From Saccoglossus kowalevskii (lineage: Eukaryota > Hemichordata > Enteropneusta > Harrimaniidae): a stretch of DNA of 46,552 nucleotides. The translations under genes were made by a program, and so were the position numbers. The notes beneath the pieces are model-generated. The model was not told where the DNA came from, ran no database searches, and saw nothing but the letters and a program-made list of their open reading frames with translations. The stretch's first letter is position 1. The number at the start of each line of letters is the position of its first letter. Of the stretch, positions 22,903-35,403 are shown one piece after another. Location: positions 662,775 to 709,326 of the forward strand of contig NW_003137822.1 of NCBI RefSeq assembly GCF_000003605.2, in the 5' to 3' direction.

Positions 22903-25900
22903 GTAAGTAGTCAAAACACCTTACTTTGTCATTTCACCAGTGTTGGGACTTCCCATGATTTAGTGTATCACAGTTTTCCCACAAACAACGAAACACAGTG
23001 GGTGACCTCCCCCCAAAACAAAACAATGAAACCATGTAACACTATCATATGCGGGACACCCTTTTTTAAGTTGTCAGTTTTAGGTGTAGGTAAATCAGAT
23101 AAATATGTCTTTTCTGTATAACTAGTGGTATGTGACGTGGGAGTGTGAACGGAATAATTTCTACCACAAATCTTACCGCTCCAATCCGCCATCTTTTTAT
23201 TGGTAGTCACAGCATGGGCTCTACTCACTAATTAAGAACTAGATTTGAGTCGTTTAAATGAGCCCGTGCGGGAAACAATGCCACAGAAAACTAGCTTTAT
23301 TGTCACGAATTAGCCCATTATTCTATTAGAAGCCATACTTGAGAGTGAAACAATTCTTACAAATACAAAATGCGCGTACATTAGCAAAATCGGTTTATTC
23401 TCTGACGCGTTTGTGATGTTCTTTCCAACGTAGAAAGATGCCGACATTACCCCCGCCTCAAGGGACGATACATATACCTAAATGCGGCTTTGTAAGCAAT
23501 TCATTTTCATAATATGCGATGTTCTCTGTCATAAAATGAACCCATTTTCTTTACTAGTTATTTTTAGGACGTGTGTTTCTGTATTCGCATCTAAAACCTA
23601 TAGTTGTTTCGAAAATGGGGCAGGTAGTTCCTGACATTTTGAAGAAAAAACAGAAATGTGAAATGATCAATTATCCAATGTGTATATATATATATACGGT
23701 TATCGGCTGCGTAGTGAACTGCATGTTTTATTTCATTTGGACTTTTAAATTGTAACATGTTTATTTATTCCTAATCGTGTAAAACACTTCTGACGGAGGG
23801 TGATTCTCTTTGTACGACCCATTAACAAATAGGTATTAATGTTCTTACCCTGGGAATCGAAAAGACCATGAGATGATTAAATGTTGTTTTGTTTCTCTCG
23901 GCGATTCTTGCAAAAATGGAAGAAGAAAACGCAGCCGTGGGTGTAGGTAATAATCTAAAATTGAAATAGTACATCCAGAGTAGCAGAGAGTTATGTTAAA
24001 ACTTGTGTGATGAATTACAGATAAATACGAAAATATTAAAAAAAATAGTCGGAATATGACAGCGATGTACAGTTTTGAGTTGGTGCCATAAAGGCACCTA
24101 AATGGATATGGGGACCCCGGGAGATAAACCATAAGGAGACTGAATTAATATGTAACATAAACGAGTATTCGTCACCATATCCTTGAAGTGGCTTGATAGC
24201 ACTGAATGTCAATTTAGAAGAGAGCTGAACTAAATTAGTTTATGCACTCTGTATATGTAGCAGTTGCACCCGACGTGGCGGTTCAGAAAATATTACACGT
24301 CCTCTACTCGCTAAGACTGTGATTAGAAAAGTATAACAAGCCGATCACAGTGCAAATTCGCAAGTAATATTATAGATAAGGCAAAAATGAAGACGAAATA
24401 CGCCTCTGTCTTTAAAATGTGTGGTATTATTTTCACTCTGGTGAGCACCAAGCCTTTGAGTGTTTTCTATCTTGATGACGATTGTGTGGGTCCCTTCTCC
24501 CTCTACACTATCAAGGCACATGTTATACCTAGCGACCTTGTTTACCAAATTATATCCCGATTCAGTCTGCCATAATCCAGTTAGAAATGTTCTAACATGA
24601 TTAACACATGCCGTTGTCAACTCGGCGAGACACGTTACGTGGGCTAATAGAGCTTGCCGGATATGTTGAACAAACTATCGCGACTACAGCTTGCGAGAGT
24701 ATGATGACATTTTGAACGGGAGCGCAGGTGTGAACACCTGCCAAAAATTCATTCATTTCAACATTATAACAAGAATAACAAACGAACCATGCCGTTCTGG
24801 ATCAAGATACGTTTTTATAAAAATCAATATACGTATAGCTGATACCATTTCATTCACAGTGTTTAGTAGATAGTTTCTGTTTCATGGGTTTAACACAGTT
24901 GTCGATACACATGTTTAAATACTTGAACCACGAAATGGTCAAATACATTTTAAATCGATGTTCGTTAGTGTTCGAACACTCCAGACCGCCTAACTGGCAA
25001 TACATCACGCCGCTGTTGATTTTACAATTACGTTATCTGCATTTTAATAAATAGTCATATTCATGAAGGTAAAATATAATAGTCTGCCTCTTTATTCCTA
25101 CCTCCATCTCATATTCGAGTGAGTTCACAGAATTTTTCATTCACAGTTCCATTTTGCAGAAAAAATCAAACCGTAATTCAATCGATGTAGAAATAAAAAA
25201 GGCGTACATGTATACTATTTGCTACAGTTTCAAATAATTAAACTAAAAAGATAAGCTCAGATATGCCATAGACCATCAAGAGTACACCATTAAATGTGAA
25301 AAAAAGTAAAGTTTCAACGCTCGTGTTTTACTTGAACAAGTGTGATTTCTCCAGATCACCGCGTTACGCCCGACAAATTCGTAATAAAATGGTGGCAATT
25401 TAGGTGTAAAGTAACGAAATTGCTATGACATTAATCCTAGTAAACATCTCTCACATATAAAAAAATGAAGGACCCCGTTTTATAATTTATGTAAATATCT
25501 GTCCCTTTTTTTAGACAAAATTTCACAGGATCCATCCTGGGACGTCAAATTCATTAAATAACACCATCCCCCCAATCTTCACTGTTTCTGAGCTATGCTT
25601 CCTTGCCGAACGCCACAAGACTATGTCATTCACAGCGCAGATAGTCGTAATATAATATGCGAATCCGTAGTCTTGAGATAGTAAAAAATGTTATATGATA
25701 TATTACGTATATTCACATAACCTAAATTAATAAAGTTGGCGGCAACATATGTTTAACAAACCAACGATTTAATATCGAATTATAATCCATATCAATATTC
25801 GGCGAGGCTTTAATTTGCGTCCGAGTATAGTATATATCAAGTACAGCCAGAAGATATATGTTACATGATTGTATTGAAACTATACATAAGTTATTTTTTA

Positions 25901-28900
25901 AAACGCTCGATGCTAGTATGGACTTGCGTGAGCTGCAATTAAAAGGCTTTTATAATGTAAACAATAAAAAACAGTATATCAAATATATTTGTGAATTATT
26001 TTTTTAATTCTTAATTTCTAAAACAGCTTAGCGTGTTGTATAAATTAAATACATGTAAAATCGCGTTGATTCTTAACAGTGTTTCAACTTGTGTTTTTTT
26101 TTCTACAGCAGCGGCGGCCGCGGCAGCTTACCCGGCATTCCATGGATACCCAGCCTTGGATTTCTTTGGTCGTAACCAGAAAAGGAAACGTCGCCACCGT
26201 ACTATTTTCACCGAAGAACAACTAGAGGAACTGGAAGCAACTTTTGATAAAACGCACTATCCAGATGTGATGCTACGAGAAGAAATAGCTATGAAAACAG
26301 ATTTGAAGGAAGAGCGGGTGGAAGTAAGTATTAACCTAATTCTTAAAACACCGTGTTTGCTGAGCAGTTGTGTTCAGCTGGCTTGTTCAATTCACGCGTG
26401 GATTCGGTGGCACACCCACGATCGGAAAGATCGTTTAATGTAGACGAACATTGACTGGTGCATTTACTACCGTGTAGTTCAGCGTCAATTATAACGCTCG
26501 CCACCGCTCACAATGATGCTTCACATAACGAATGACCCACTGCATTCTTCCTACGCGAAACAAACAGTTTCACAGTTACGACGCTCTGTTTTTTTTATTT
26601 GGATTGGGGTTGGTTAACAAATTAGAGAAATGATGCGAATCATTTAGATTATATCTTGACGAAAGCACTAATTAAAGGTACATTCTTACTAAATGAATGT
26701 TGATAAACAATGACGAATACATTTTCCCTTCTCCGAGTTTCTCGTCAAAAAGGAAATAATACTTTCAGATGATTGATTCGATACTTAGATTGTCTTAAAC
26801 GGTGGGCCGTAAAGTTATTTTAAACGTATCTTGGTCGGTCGTTAGTTAGTTATTCTGCCCATAGTAATGTTGAAATTAACCTAGTATCTTGCTATTTCAT
26901 TCATTACCTGTCAACGATGGTTAAATAAATAACTTGACGACCTACGCCTTGCCCTGATAAACATCGGAACAATACTATTCCATTCAATTTTTGCATTTGC
27001 ATTCCGGATTTGGGTCAACATGACGACCATTCACTAACTTTGATTTGTTTTAATTTATCTAAATCCCGGACGCGGGTAACGTGTTGGTGCTAATCCGTTG
27101 GGCTGAACAAAAACGAAAGGATAAGACAATAAGCTATCGGTAATGTGTTAATAGGTCCATTTGTCTGAGTGGCTCTATATGAATAATTAAAGCTTGATGC
27201 TAAGGGTTGGTCCATAATAATCTAAAGGCAAACATTTTAAATTCGGCTAACAATCCCAAACGCAAACACATACGTTTGTGTAAGCTGTCACTCAAAATAA
27301 CTTTAACTTGCAGAGAGTTGATTTTGATCAAAATTGTACTCGTGGGAAAAGAAAATGCGCATGTGCGACGATGCCAATTTCGAACCACAAAGACAAGTCA
27401 CGGCCTTATATTTCGTTCACAGTCTGTCGGTATAAGCAGAAAAAAAGCGTATCATGGGCACTGCAATTATATACATCACATCGCTTCGGCAGCTTCGATA
27501 TAAATTATAGAATTAAGAAAAACAACTATGATAAGAGAGTTAATGATACATCCAACATCATCTCGTTAAATCCAGATCAACGATTGTTGAGTTCAGAAAC
27601 ACCTCGTCCGTGAAATTACTAGTAATTCAACAATGTTTGCTTTAAGCGGGGAGGCATATGTTTTTTTTCTTTGCTGTAAACATCCCGATTGTGAACATGT
27701 ATACTCATGGTTCCACACTAACCGCATGTACTTAAACTGGTAATATTACTCGATTCGCTTCTGGAAATCGTAAAAATAAATTTAGTAATTATACCTTGAA
27801 GGAGAGAGTATTTTTTAATCAATTAACTCTGCCGGTTGTCTAGAGTTTCGCGATATTTTTTTAAAATTTCAACAACTCGGCTTCTCAATTAATGAATTGT
27901 CATTATAATAATAATTCTTATTATTATACCAAATTATCGGCCATACTATGTGATTTATTTGGTACACTTGAAACGCTTCGTCTCAAAAAGTAATTAGTAA
28001 TTAGTAGACAGTAGTCTAAAATATTAATATAAAACGATCTTGTCATGACAATTAGAGATTTAATTCTGCGGAAAAAAATTGCTTCTGTTTAAAGGTTTCA
28101 CAAAGTCTATCTACTCGTAGGAAATGTTAACTGTTATAATAGGATTTTTTCATGAGAGCTTGCATAAGAAAAAATAACTTATTCTTTTTTTAAGCCTAAT
28201 CATACTAAAGTTTTAATAATTACGAGTGTTTTAAATACCGGTTGCATTTTTGAACGACGATGAGAGTAAAAACATTGAATGGCTTCATTGACCCTCTTAT
28301 ATTAATACCATTTATCTACAAACTAAGATCAATTGGCATTTTTTGTTGCCTGTAAAATCTCGATTCTAAATACACTAACATGGGAAGTCTTCTGATTAGT
28401 TCGGTCACGGTTACTAACCGTGGTTCGGTGTATTTCAACTTCCAAAACCCGAATCGCGATGCACTGTGGGTAAGAAGGTTACAGGGCAGGCAATAATGCA
28501 ATTTACTTGTAAATGTTAGCAATGTCTTCTGGGTGATTACATACACATATGACTGTACAAGAGCAGTGATATTTAATTCCCACCAGTACATTTAAGCTGG
28601 AATGTAGCATTGCAAAAAACTTAAATATTGTCAGACCGTCCACAAATAAACTTTAGTTCGTATATCATTATTAATAATTTGTGGTTTTTATTATGTCCAG
28701 GTATGGTTCAAGAACCGTCGAGCAAAGTGGAGGAAACAGAAACGCGAGCAACAAGAATCAATCAGGAGAGCAGCAGTAGAAACCACATCACACAAGAAAA
28801 GCGCCGAAAAGGGGTCACAGTTGCTCGGTTTATCGTCAACGACAAACGCCGGTGAATTGGACGAAGATGAAAGTAACATAGAGGTCGTCAGAGACACGGA

Positions 28901-28997
28901 AGACACACGTGAACTCGATATGAGTTGTAGGCGGAAAGGTTCAATTCTTGGCAGCGACTCGGACATTGAACATTCAGTATCCAGTCCGTGCTCGTAA
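22746..28997 (+). CDS. gsc: Goosecoid homeobox transcription factor (three-exon gene span)
   Basis: Spliced CDS is 22746-22902, 26109-26323 and 28701-28997, giving 222 residues. An N-terminal eh1 motif, FTIESILA (residues 12-19), is the Groucho/TLE corepressor docking site that Goosecoid proteins write as FSIDNILA. A Pro/His/Tyr-rich linker and a seven-alanine tract follow (residues 53-59). The homeodomain spans residues 79-138, beginning KRRHRTIF, with Trp48, Phe49, Lys50 and Asn51 in recognition helix 3 ([10 protein letters not shown]). Lys50 in a paired-class domain without a paired domain, plus KRRHRTIF and the eh1 motif, identify Goosecoid. The acidic C-terminus is Ser/Asp rich. Nuclear DNA-binding repressor by family knowledge. 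The protein is shorter than most vertebrate homologues, chiefly in the region between eh1 and homeodomain. Intron 2 lies at homeodomain position 46/47, a classic paired-class site. Confidence 0.95.
23171..23203 (-). promoter_or_regulatory. Antisense YY1/ATG/splice-donor signature in gsc intron 1
   Basis: On the minus strand the order is CCAAT (complement of 23199-23203), then AAGATGGCGG (23195-23186), a perfect YY1 word that also holds an ATG in strong context. Five codons follow (Met-Ala-Asp-Trp-Ser), then a consensus-like donor GTAAGA starting at 23176. A second element, ATTGG on the minus strand, is embedded at 23185-23181. YY1 overlapping a start codon is a known arrangement of many animal promoters. 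Whether an antisense gene starts here is unproven, since no downstream exon was found. Confidence 0.25.
24724..24741. promoter_or_regulatory. Palindromic E-box / T-box site in gsc intron 1
   Basis: GCAGGTGT-GA-ACACCTGC forms an 18-base dyad. It contains two outward copies of CAGGTG/CACCTG (a Snail/ZEB and E-protein type E-box) and AGGTGTGA, a T-box half-site. Family knowledge links T-box factors to goosecoid activation in vertebrates. Function here is inferred. Confidence 0.35.
26109..26323 (+). CDS. gsc: goosecoid coding exon 2 (first 46 homeodomain residues)
   Basis: Starts with CA, which completes the Ala codon begun in exon 1, then GCG GCG GCC GCG GCA GCT (polyalanine) and a Tyr/Pro/Phe-rich stretch. 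The homeodomain N-terminal arm KRRHRTIF and helices 1 and 2 follow (Leu16 at residue 94, Phe20 at residue 98). The exon ends GTG GAA, followed by donor GTAAGT at 26324 (phase 0). The open frame extends past both ends into intron (26033-26443), but the extension has no homeodomain similarity and lacks helix 3, so it is intronic read-through. Confidence 0.95.
26324..28700 (+). other. gsc: goosecoid intron 2 (2377 bp)
   Basis: GTAAGT at 26324 to TTATTATGTCCAG at 28700. It contains a low-complexity hairpin (TATAATAATAA / TTATTATTATA, 27904-27928) and an NRF1-like TGCGCATGTGCG at 27356-27367. Overlapping open frames at 27200-27613 on both strands have no known domain. Confidence 0.85.
28701..28997 (+). 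CDS. gsc: goosecoid coding exon 3 (recognition helix and acidic tail)
   Basis: Begins GTA TGG TTC AAG AAC, homeodomain positions 47-51, with Lys50 (residue 128) and Asn51. It continues [15 protein letters not shown], then a tail rich in Ser, Glu and Asp ending in SVSSPCS, with TAA at 28995-28997. The exon encodes 98 residues. Open frames in other frames here (28628-28855 plus, 28691-28966 minus) are shadows. Confidence 0.95.
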   Translation, partial: VWFKNRRAKWRKQKREQQESIRRAAVETTSHKKSAEKGSQLLGLSSTTNAGELDEDESNIEVVRDTEDTRELDMSCRRKGSILGSDSDIEHSVSSPCS

Positions 28998-29625
28998 TAT
29001 TCTTCAAAGTATATAGAAAACTCATCTGAATGTATTAGTGATGGTTGGAGTAAATGAACAACACACTACTAGTCACATACCCCAACGTTATGCCATCCGC
29101 ATAAAACGAAGTCCTTTGCACTGCATTCTACAACGACGTATTTTCTCCACAACCATACCGATTCGCTTTATTTTAAATGTTTTTTAATGTTGCATTGACA
29201 TTATAATTGCTGCAAAGTCGAGTTCACTATTATTCAGTATTAAGGACAGTTTATTTCATTGTATATTAAAAGTCGGATCATCACAAATATATCGACCGGG
29301 TAAAAGTTACCATGTTTAAATCACTCTGCTTCAGCCGCTTTATAAACAATTCGTTAATTGTTTTCAACATTTCATACAGACTTTATATTTTCTAGTTATT
29401 TTTAGTTGTTATTGTAATAACAAGAAAAGTTTAAATATTTAAGGACTGCCCAACGATGTAAATATTAGAAAGAATAAAAATGGTTTGTCGTTACTTCCCA
29501 TGTATATTGTAATGATAGCGTTTGTAATGTTTGTACTCTGTGTGGTATTATGACGGGTCTTGCAAACATCTTCATTATCACATAAACAAAAAGTTATTAA
29601 TAAAAAAAGATTGGAGTAGATGATC
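28998..29625 (+). other. gsc: goosecoid 3' untranslated region
   Basis: AT-rich sequence after the stop codon. Canonical AATAAA polyadenylation signals lie at 29473-29478 and 29599-29604, giving a 3' UTR of roughly 500 or 620 bases. Which is used cannot be told from sequence. Confidence 0.6.
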
Positions 29626-32600
29626 CAAGTTTAAGAACTATCGAGTGCACACAAACTCGGCATTGATCATCGGTTAGCCCCAGGTTAAAGTCGAGTTCAA
29701 TTGCCTGTGTAAGAGGCGTCGGAACACGCTTACCGCGCCTAGGTTACTCTTCAACAACCGTTTGATCCGAAATGTTCGCCTTTGTACCATTCGGTATTTT
29801 AGTGAATCGGGGAGGTGTATAAGTTACATATCAGGCTATTGGAGCGCATTGCGTGTGGTCCAATGAAGGGAAGTTATTCCATCAAACTTGTCGACAACTT
29901 TGAAAACAGTACTTGACTAAAAAGCACATAACCCCGAAGAGACCTTACAATGGGCTACGGATAGAGTCATTGGTTTCTTCTACGGCGAACAATAGAAAGT
30001 CACTACACCTGGGACACAGGGACATGCCAGAATAATCAAGTTTTCAATGGCCCTGTTAATTATTTGGGTGGTGCTGCACGCTTTCCAATGCCATTTCAAC
30101 ACAATAACATCCTGTGTTCGTATACACCAACGCAAGTATACTTGTCTAGGTGTGTTGTAGCACGGTTCACCGAACCAGTTTTATCTGTGAGACACCATAA
30201 CATGCATTTGGAACGATTATTCCACATGTCCAACACCCAATCCACTCACCAAGAGAGTTCACACGGCCGCAGAAAATAAGATGAAAATGCATTATACCGG
30301 TAATGAACAATTCATTGATTCTGCTCGTCCCAAGTAAACGACTAATACTGCGTGCTTTCACAATATATGCACAGAGACTATTCAGCTGCTGATATTGGAT
30401 ATTTTGAATTTTACATAATCCCAATTCAGCCATAACTGTCGACTTCAAAACTATATGTAACATGGTAACATATTAATTTTGTTCGGTATTAATCTAATGC
30501 ATTTACTGCCCCCAGCTTATCCGGCTTAAAACAAAGAGAATCATATATTTACCAGTCCGCAGTAATAATTCTATCTTGTTATTAGAATGGGGATTGCATA
30601 CAATACGCCAATTTTGTGAAAATTAATTCAGGTATAGTATTCGCAGATTACTGGAGCCAGGCACCGCCGTGGGAACCTTGCGAACCACTCTGAATTAGTA
30701 GCATTTTGTATGCGAAGAATTACTAAATTCGAGTTGTAACAGCAGAAACGACCGGGAGGGTGGGACGACATTATATACACACGAGATGGGTGGTGGAATA
30801 GGGTACTTTTTTAATTCGATTCCAGCCAGAGGGAGAACGCCTTTTCACACACAAAAACTCAAACCAATTACTGGGTGAGGAGTATTTTCTATTGGCGGTA
30901 GTGATACACATTACATATAGGTGCCGACAGCGGTAGGTGCATTTCGTCTTACCGAGTTAAGTAACGCCCATGTCAGGAGAACGTAGCAGTGAAAAGAGAT
31001 CCCAGACGGTGTCATTTTACTTCAAATATTGAGAAGGGCGACAGTGTTTCTATTCAATCTTTGTGATTTTCCCCCACAAGGGATGAGCGAATGAAAAAGA
31101 GTGCGGAGAAACCAGAGAACTAGCCACAAGTTTACCCGTATTAAAGCGGCTAAGACTCTGCATTAGTGTGAATGAAACGGCAAATAAATTTCAGCTTAAG
31201 AGATCAGGACCTTGCACTTAAAGCATAGTTCGTCGCCCGCAGACTCATTTCGAGATGCAATGGGATATATCTATAACCGTATGTGCATTTATTTGGCCCC
31301 TCGCTAATTCATTGTTTTCTTTTACCACATCACAGACACCCATATACATTAAAAGTATTATCCGGTCAACGGTGAAGGATCTTTGCAGCTCACAATAAAG
31401 CAATTACGTAGATACGTTATATGCATCTTGTTTTCAGTTTGTTCGTAACGAAACTCATTTGTTTCAATATTGACCAATACGATGAAGCCAGTCAAGGACC
31501 ACAGTAACGTGCACACAGGTGTTCCTGAAATATTACGTAACTTGTTGACTAAAGTACTTTACTAGTACTTGATATTTATCGCATTGAATCTATAAATGTA
31601 AAAGTAAAACTGGCACTACCTGTCAAAAAATACGATTGACAGTTGCATGACAGGAACATGTTAGAGGTCACAGACGTAGAGTAAATGTATCATTGCAAAA
31701 CATTGCTATCATTGCACAGGAAGAATACCTATAATGTGACTGTCGACTAATGACAGTTCAAGATGACTCTGTCCTAAATATGGCCAATGTAATGGACTTT
31801 TGATGGACGTGAATTAGGGTAGCTGCCGAACGATCTGGGGGTCATAACAGCTTCCCATTCTATGCTTTAATGTCAGCTCTAGAGTCGGAATACATGAACG
31901 GCACATCCTGTGTTTGCGATTGAGAGAAGTCTTGGGTGTATGTGCTTTTGTAGCACATATGCGATTAATTTTCAAGACAAATTAAGAGCGAATTTAGGAC
32001 CATTCAAAATGGATATGTTTGACTATTGTGGAAACCATGGTGGAGATAAGAAGAAATGTTATCTCGATGTTTAAAACTCGTCGACGACGCGTAGTTTATT
32101 TGCGATACAAGCATCGATTAAGCCTGTATGCCAGCTTTACCCGTTTGACCGTATACTAAATTGACACTCATTAACAACTACTGAAATTCAATACACTCTA
32201 TAAAATGAGCTCAGTCTGTTTCACCTGCCATTGTTTTGAAATTTCCCAATGACTTCCAAATCATGTAACAAAATCAGATATATCAGCGGTATTATAGTAG
32301 CAATAGAAGCCAAATGGAGTGATCAGTAAGGGTAATTCGCACTTCAGTTGGCGGCAGGTTCCGATTCGTTATGTCCCACGCATATCTCATCATACTATAC
32401 AACTCACTCATGCCATTGCTTTCTACACGTTACTTTTAAAAGCTTATCGATCTGAACAGTGTAATCGGCAAGGAATGTGGCTGGTTCGGACAACACAGCC
32501 CACTTACCTATGCCACGAGTCTCTTCGCGCATGCGCACTGGCTTTCTTAATACTGATATCCACGTTACATAGAAAGACGACTTAATGACAATCTGTAAAA

Positions 32601-35403
32601 TGTTCAAACGTTTCGTTTTTTTAAAATTATCACCTGTAAGTTGATAAATATTAATTACGTTTATTTTCGTGCCCAAGACCTTGCCGAATTCGACAAATTT
32701 CGTTAAAATTGCAATGTCACTTCTACGGCAAGCTCGAAGAAAACAATGGCATGAGTTCTTCCAATAAACACACCAGAGTAAATTACCTACTAGTCACTAG
32801 GATTAAAAGGGAAACTTATCCAACATTTTTCTCCTCATTGACGCTATTAAGAGCCAGATGTCTGATTGAATCAGAAGAGTATCGATCTGACTCAGTCTTG
32901 ATTTGAACTCTGTGTTCTTGAATTAAGTCGTTCTCCGCCCTGTTTGCTCTGTTTGTGACGCGAAGCTTAAAATGGCCGTGCTTCATTCTTTCAGTTCTAA
33001 GCCATCATCATAAGAACTTTCTAAATAACATGTTTAGCAGTCGTTACTAAGAACACAATTTGCAGAAAGTACTTATAGAGAGGTGGATACATATTGAGTT
33101 CTCATGCCAGCGGCTAGAGTACGATCTTTTTATTTGTCTTTCAATTTGCCACCTTTCTTGCGAGTGCAGCTGCTCGGCGATTGGATTGATGGAGTTGTCT
33201 TTGTACAAACGTTGCCGTCTCCGACAAGTCGATAGAAGGCAGCGTAGCTGATCGCGTTTCAATATTTCGCCGGTAGTCCCGTGAAACTGTTAGGGAGTGT
33301 ACCCACAAAAGCCTTTCGATGATAATTGATTTTGTGGACTGGGCTCCGCGTTTACCGTGGTGCAATCCATGCAATCGATTGGCGAAAAGAACAAAAGTCG
33401 GCAGGTCTCAGTGTCTTGCAGGTTTCACTCTTCGTATCCCGAAGCGCACTTAGCAACGTATGTTGACAACAGTCTTCGATGGTGAGCAAGCCACTTATCG
33501 TTTTGTGTCAATCTTTAGTTTTCTAACGGCTAAGTAGATATTTCCTTCGTTTTTGATCAGCTGGTTCGTATTACAAGACCGGCATGCCGTGCTCTGTGTG
33601 TTTCCTAGCAAGTTGCAGCTGATACGGCAGTCTGTCACACACACCCGATCTTTTTCTCTAAGGTAGTAACGATTATTTAAGCTTTCGGGAAGATAAGGTT
33701 TTTGACACCCCTACACTCGAGCTACAAGGATTTTCGATTGCAATTATAAAACAGTATAAAGTATAACTTGAAGTTAACGTCACATACACTGTGGGATTAT
33801 TAAAGGTAGCGTTTATTAACATGAACCGGTTCGAAAAATGAGAGAAGTCCTCTCAAGTTAACACAATATTGCGCTGTATCGCCGTGGCACCTCGACACCG
33901 CATGCTCACATGAGTACAATCATTGTCAACTTACTCTGCGACCATGGAAATGATGTCATTATCAATATCTCAATTGTTGATATTTAAATCATATAAATTA
34001 GTTCGCTAAAAAAATCGTTGGGTTATTTTTAGTTTCCATTGACTGTGAAATAACAAATAGGTAAATTGTTAAGGATTCACCGGAAACCGAAACAAGAAAG
34101 TTAAATGACCAGAGGCGATATAAAATTGAGAAAAAGGAAACAAGTTGAAACATTAATTACTTTGTATAGAAGAGCATTTATCTGCATCACACCTTTGTTA
34201 ATCTGTATCACTTGCCAGGTGTTTTGTCAAGAAAAAAAAACAGATAAAAGACTTCACAATTTAGCCACATATAATTTGCCGCGTGGCTTAAGGGGCCCTG
34301 TAGGTATGAAGTCACTTTTTATGGCATTAAACATATCGATTTTCACCAATATTCGCCAAATGGAAAATCATATACGTCGCGAGTATCTTTTGTTTTTGTT
34401 GTTGTTGAGGAGAGACAATATTATTTTGAGCTTTGTCTACTTTTCTATTTTGTTTACGATCGTACTCGTCACTGTGCTTCATATTAGTGAACGGTCTGAA
34501 AGGCGTGTGTAGATGGATTTCATAACAAGAAACAAGAAAGCAGGGAAGTGCCACACATTTCGATTATCTGATTGATATCTTCTTGTCTCCTGAAGGTCAA
34601 ACATACGGTTGCCGTGGTTCTACGGACACACGCACAGTCTAAACTCGGGAAATTTCAATTCCTATTTCCCTAAACAGGAACCACGTGTTAATCTAATTGT
34701 TTCACGCGAAACATTTGAGGTAGAATACTGCTGTTATTATACTACTGTGTATATACTAGTACATATAGTAAGCTACTATCCCATAAAGTACCTGGGTGAG
34801 CGATTCGTAAGGTCATATGACAATGACGTCATTTGGTTCACATGGTCCATGCGGCGAATTCTTACGCAAACTCAAGTAAGACGCAATTTGTCCTGACGTT
34901 TACTGATTGCTACCAATCCAATCTGTCCAAAACTATAAGTTACGAAAGGGGATAGTCTGCATATTTTCCTGTCTTAAATCTAGCAGATTACAAAATGTAT
35001 ATCCGTACAATGAAATTGAATATTTCCGGATCAAGTTAGCATTGTGTTCGCTGGTAATTCTAGAAGAAACCGTTTATAAGTTATTGGAGACAAAAATTCC
35101 TAACATTTGGTATGTTGAAAAATTATCCCACTTACGTATAGTGCAAAATAGTTGTCCCGAGTCGTTTTACCCCGTCTATCTTTTCTCTGTCTAAAAAATA
35201 ACGAACGGTTCAACAAAGTTTGTGAAACTACTATATCATGACCCATCGTTTATTCCGCATGAGATTCACTGTCAAAAGAAAACAAACTCACAGTACACTA
35301 CAGGCTGAAATGTATTTGCTAACATAATCTTATAGACAATGTATACACTCACATTGAATTTCAATCGTGTTCCGTGCAGTGACATGAAACTGCAAGGACC
35401 TAT
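29626..35403. other. Intergenic stretch after goosecoid, no gene seen
   Basis: Non-coding. A perfect NRF1 word is at 32526-32537 and a perfect CRE is at 34824-34831. Three consecutive + strand open frames (34105-34512, 34609-34896, 34907-35194) are longer than usual for this AT-rich DNA, but none shows a domain or splice support. They could be relics of a decayed element or chance. Confidence 0.5.
32526..32537. promoter_or_regulatory. NRF1 consensus site
   Basis: CGCGCATGCGCA matches all 12 positions of the NRF1 consensus YGCGCAYGCGCR, in otherwise CpG-poor DNA. On the minus strand a splice-donor-like GTAAGTG begins at 32507, about 20 bases downstream. No gene could be attached to it. Confidence 0.35.

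Larger units (their letters stand above)
22903..26108 (+). other. gsc: goosecoid intron 1 (3206 bp)
   Basis: Bounded by GTAAGT at 22903 and a pyrimidine-rich TTTTTTTTCTACAG ending at 26108. A second AG three bases further (26110-26111) could give a one-residue-shorter alanine tract. Inside are an antisense CCAAT/YY1/ATG/donor arrangement near 23176-23203 and an E-box/T-box palindrome at 24724-24741. Other open frames within it (such as 24387-24575 and 24345-24620 on opposite strands) are unsupported. Confidence 0.85.

Noticed and set aside
26033-26443. 136-residue open frame containing most of a homeodomain as a complete protein
   Set aside because: It runs past a good acceptor at 26108 and a consensus donor at 26324. 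The flanking residues are intronic, and helix 3 is supplied by the exon at 28701.
27904-27928. Perfect 11-bp inverted repeat of A and T
   Set aside because: Low-complexity TAA/TTA sequence, easily produced by chance in AT-rich DNA.
34710-34760. let-7-like word TGAGGTAG
   Set aside because: Only the seed matches. The following bases differ from let-7 and no clear precursor hairpin is present.
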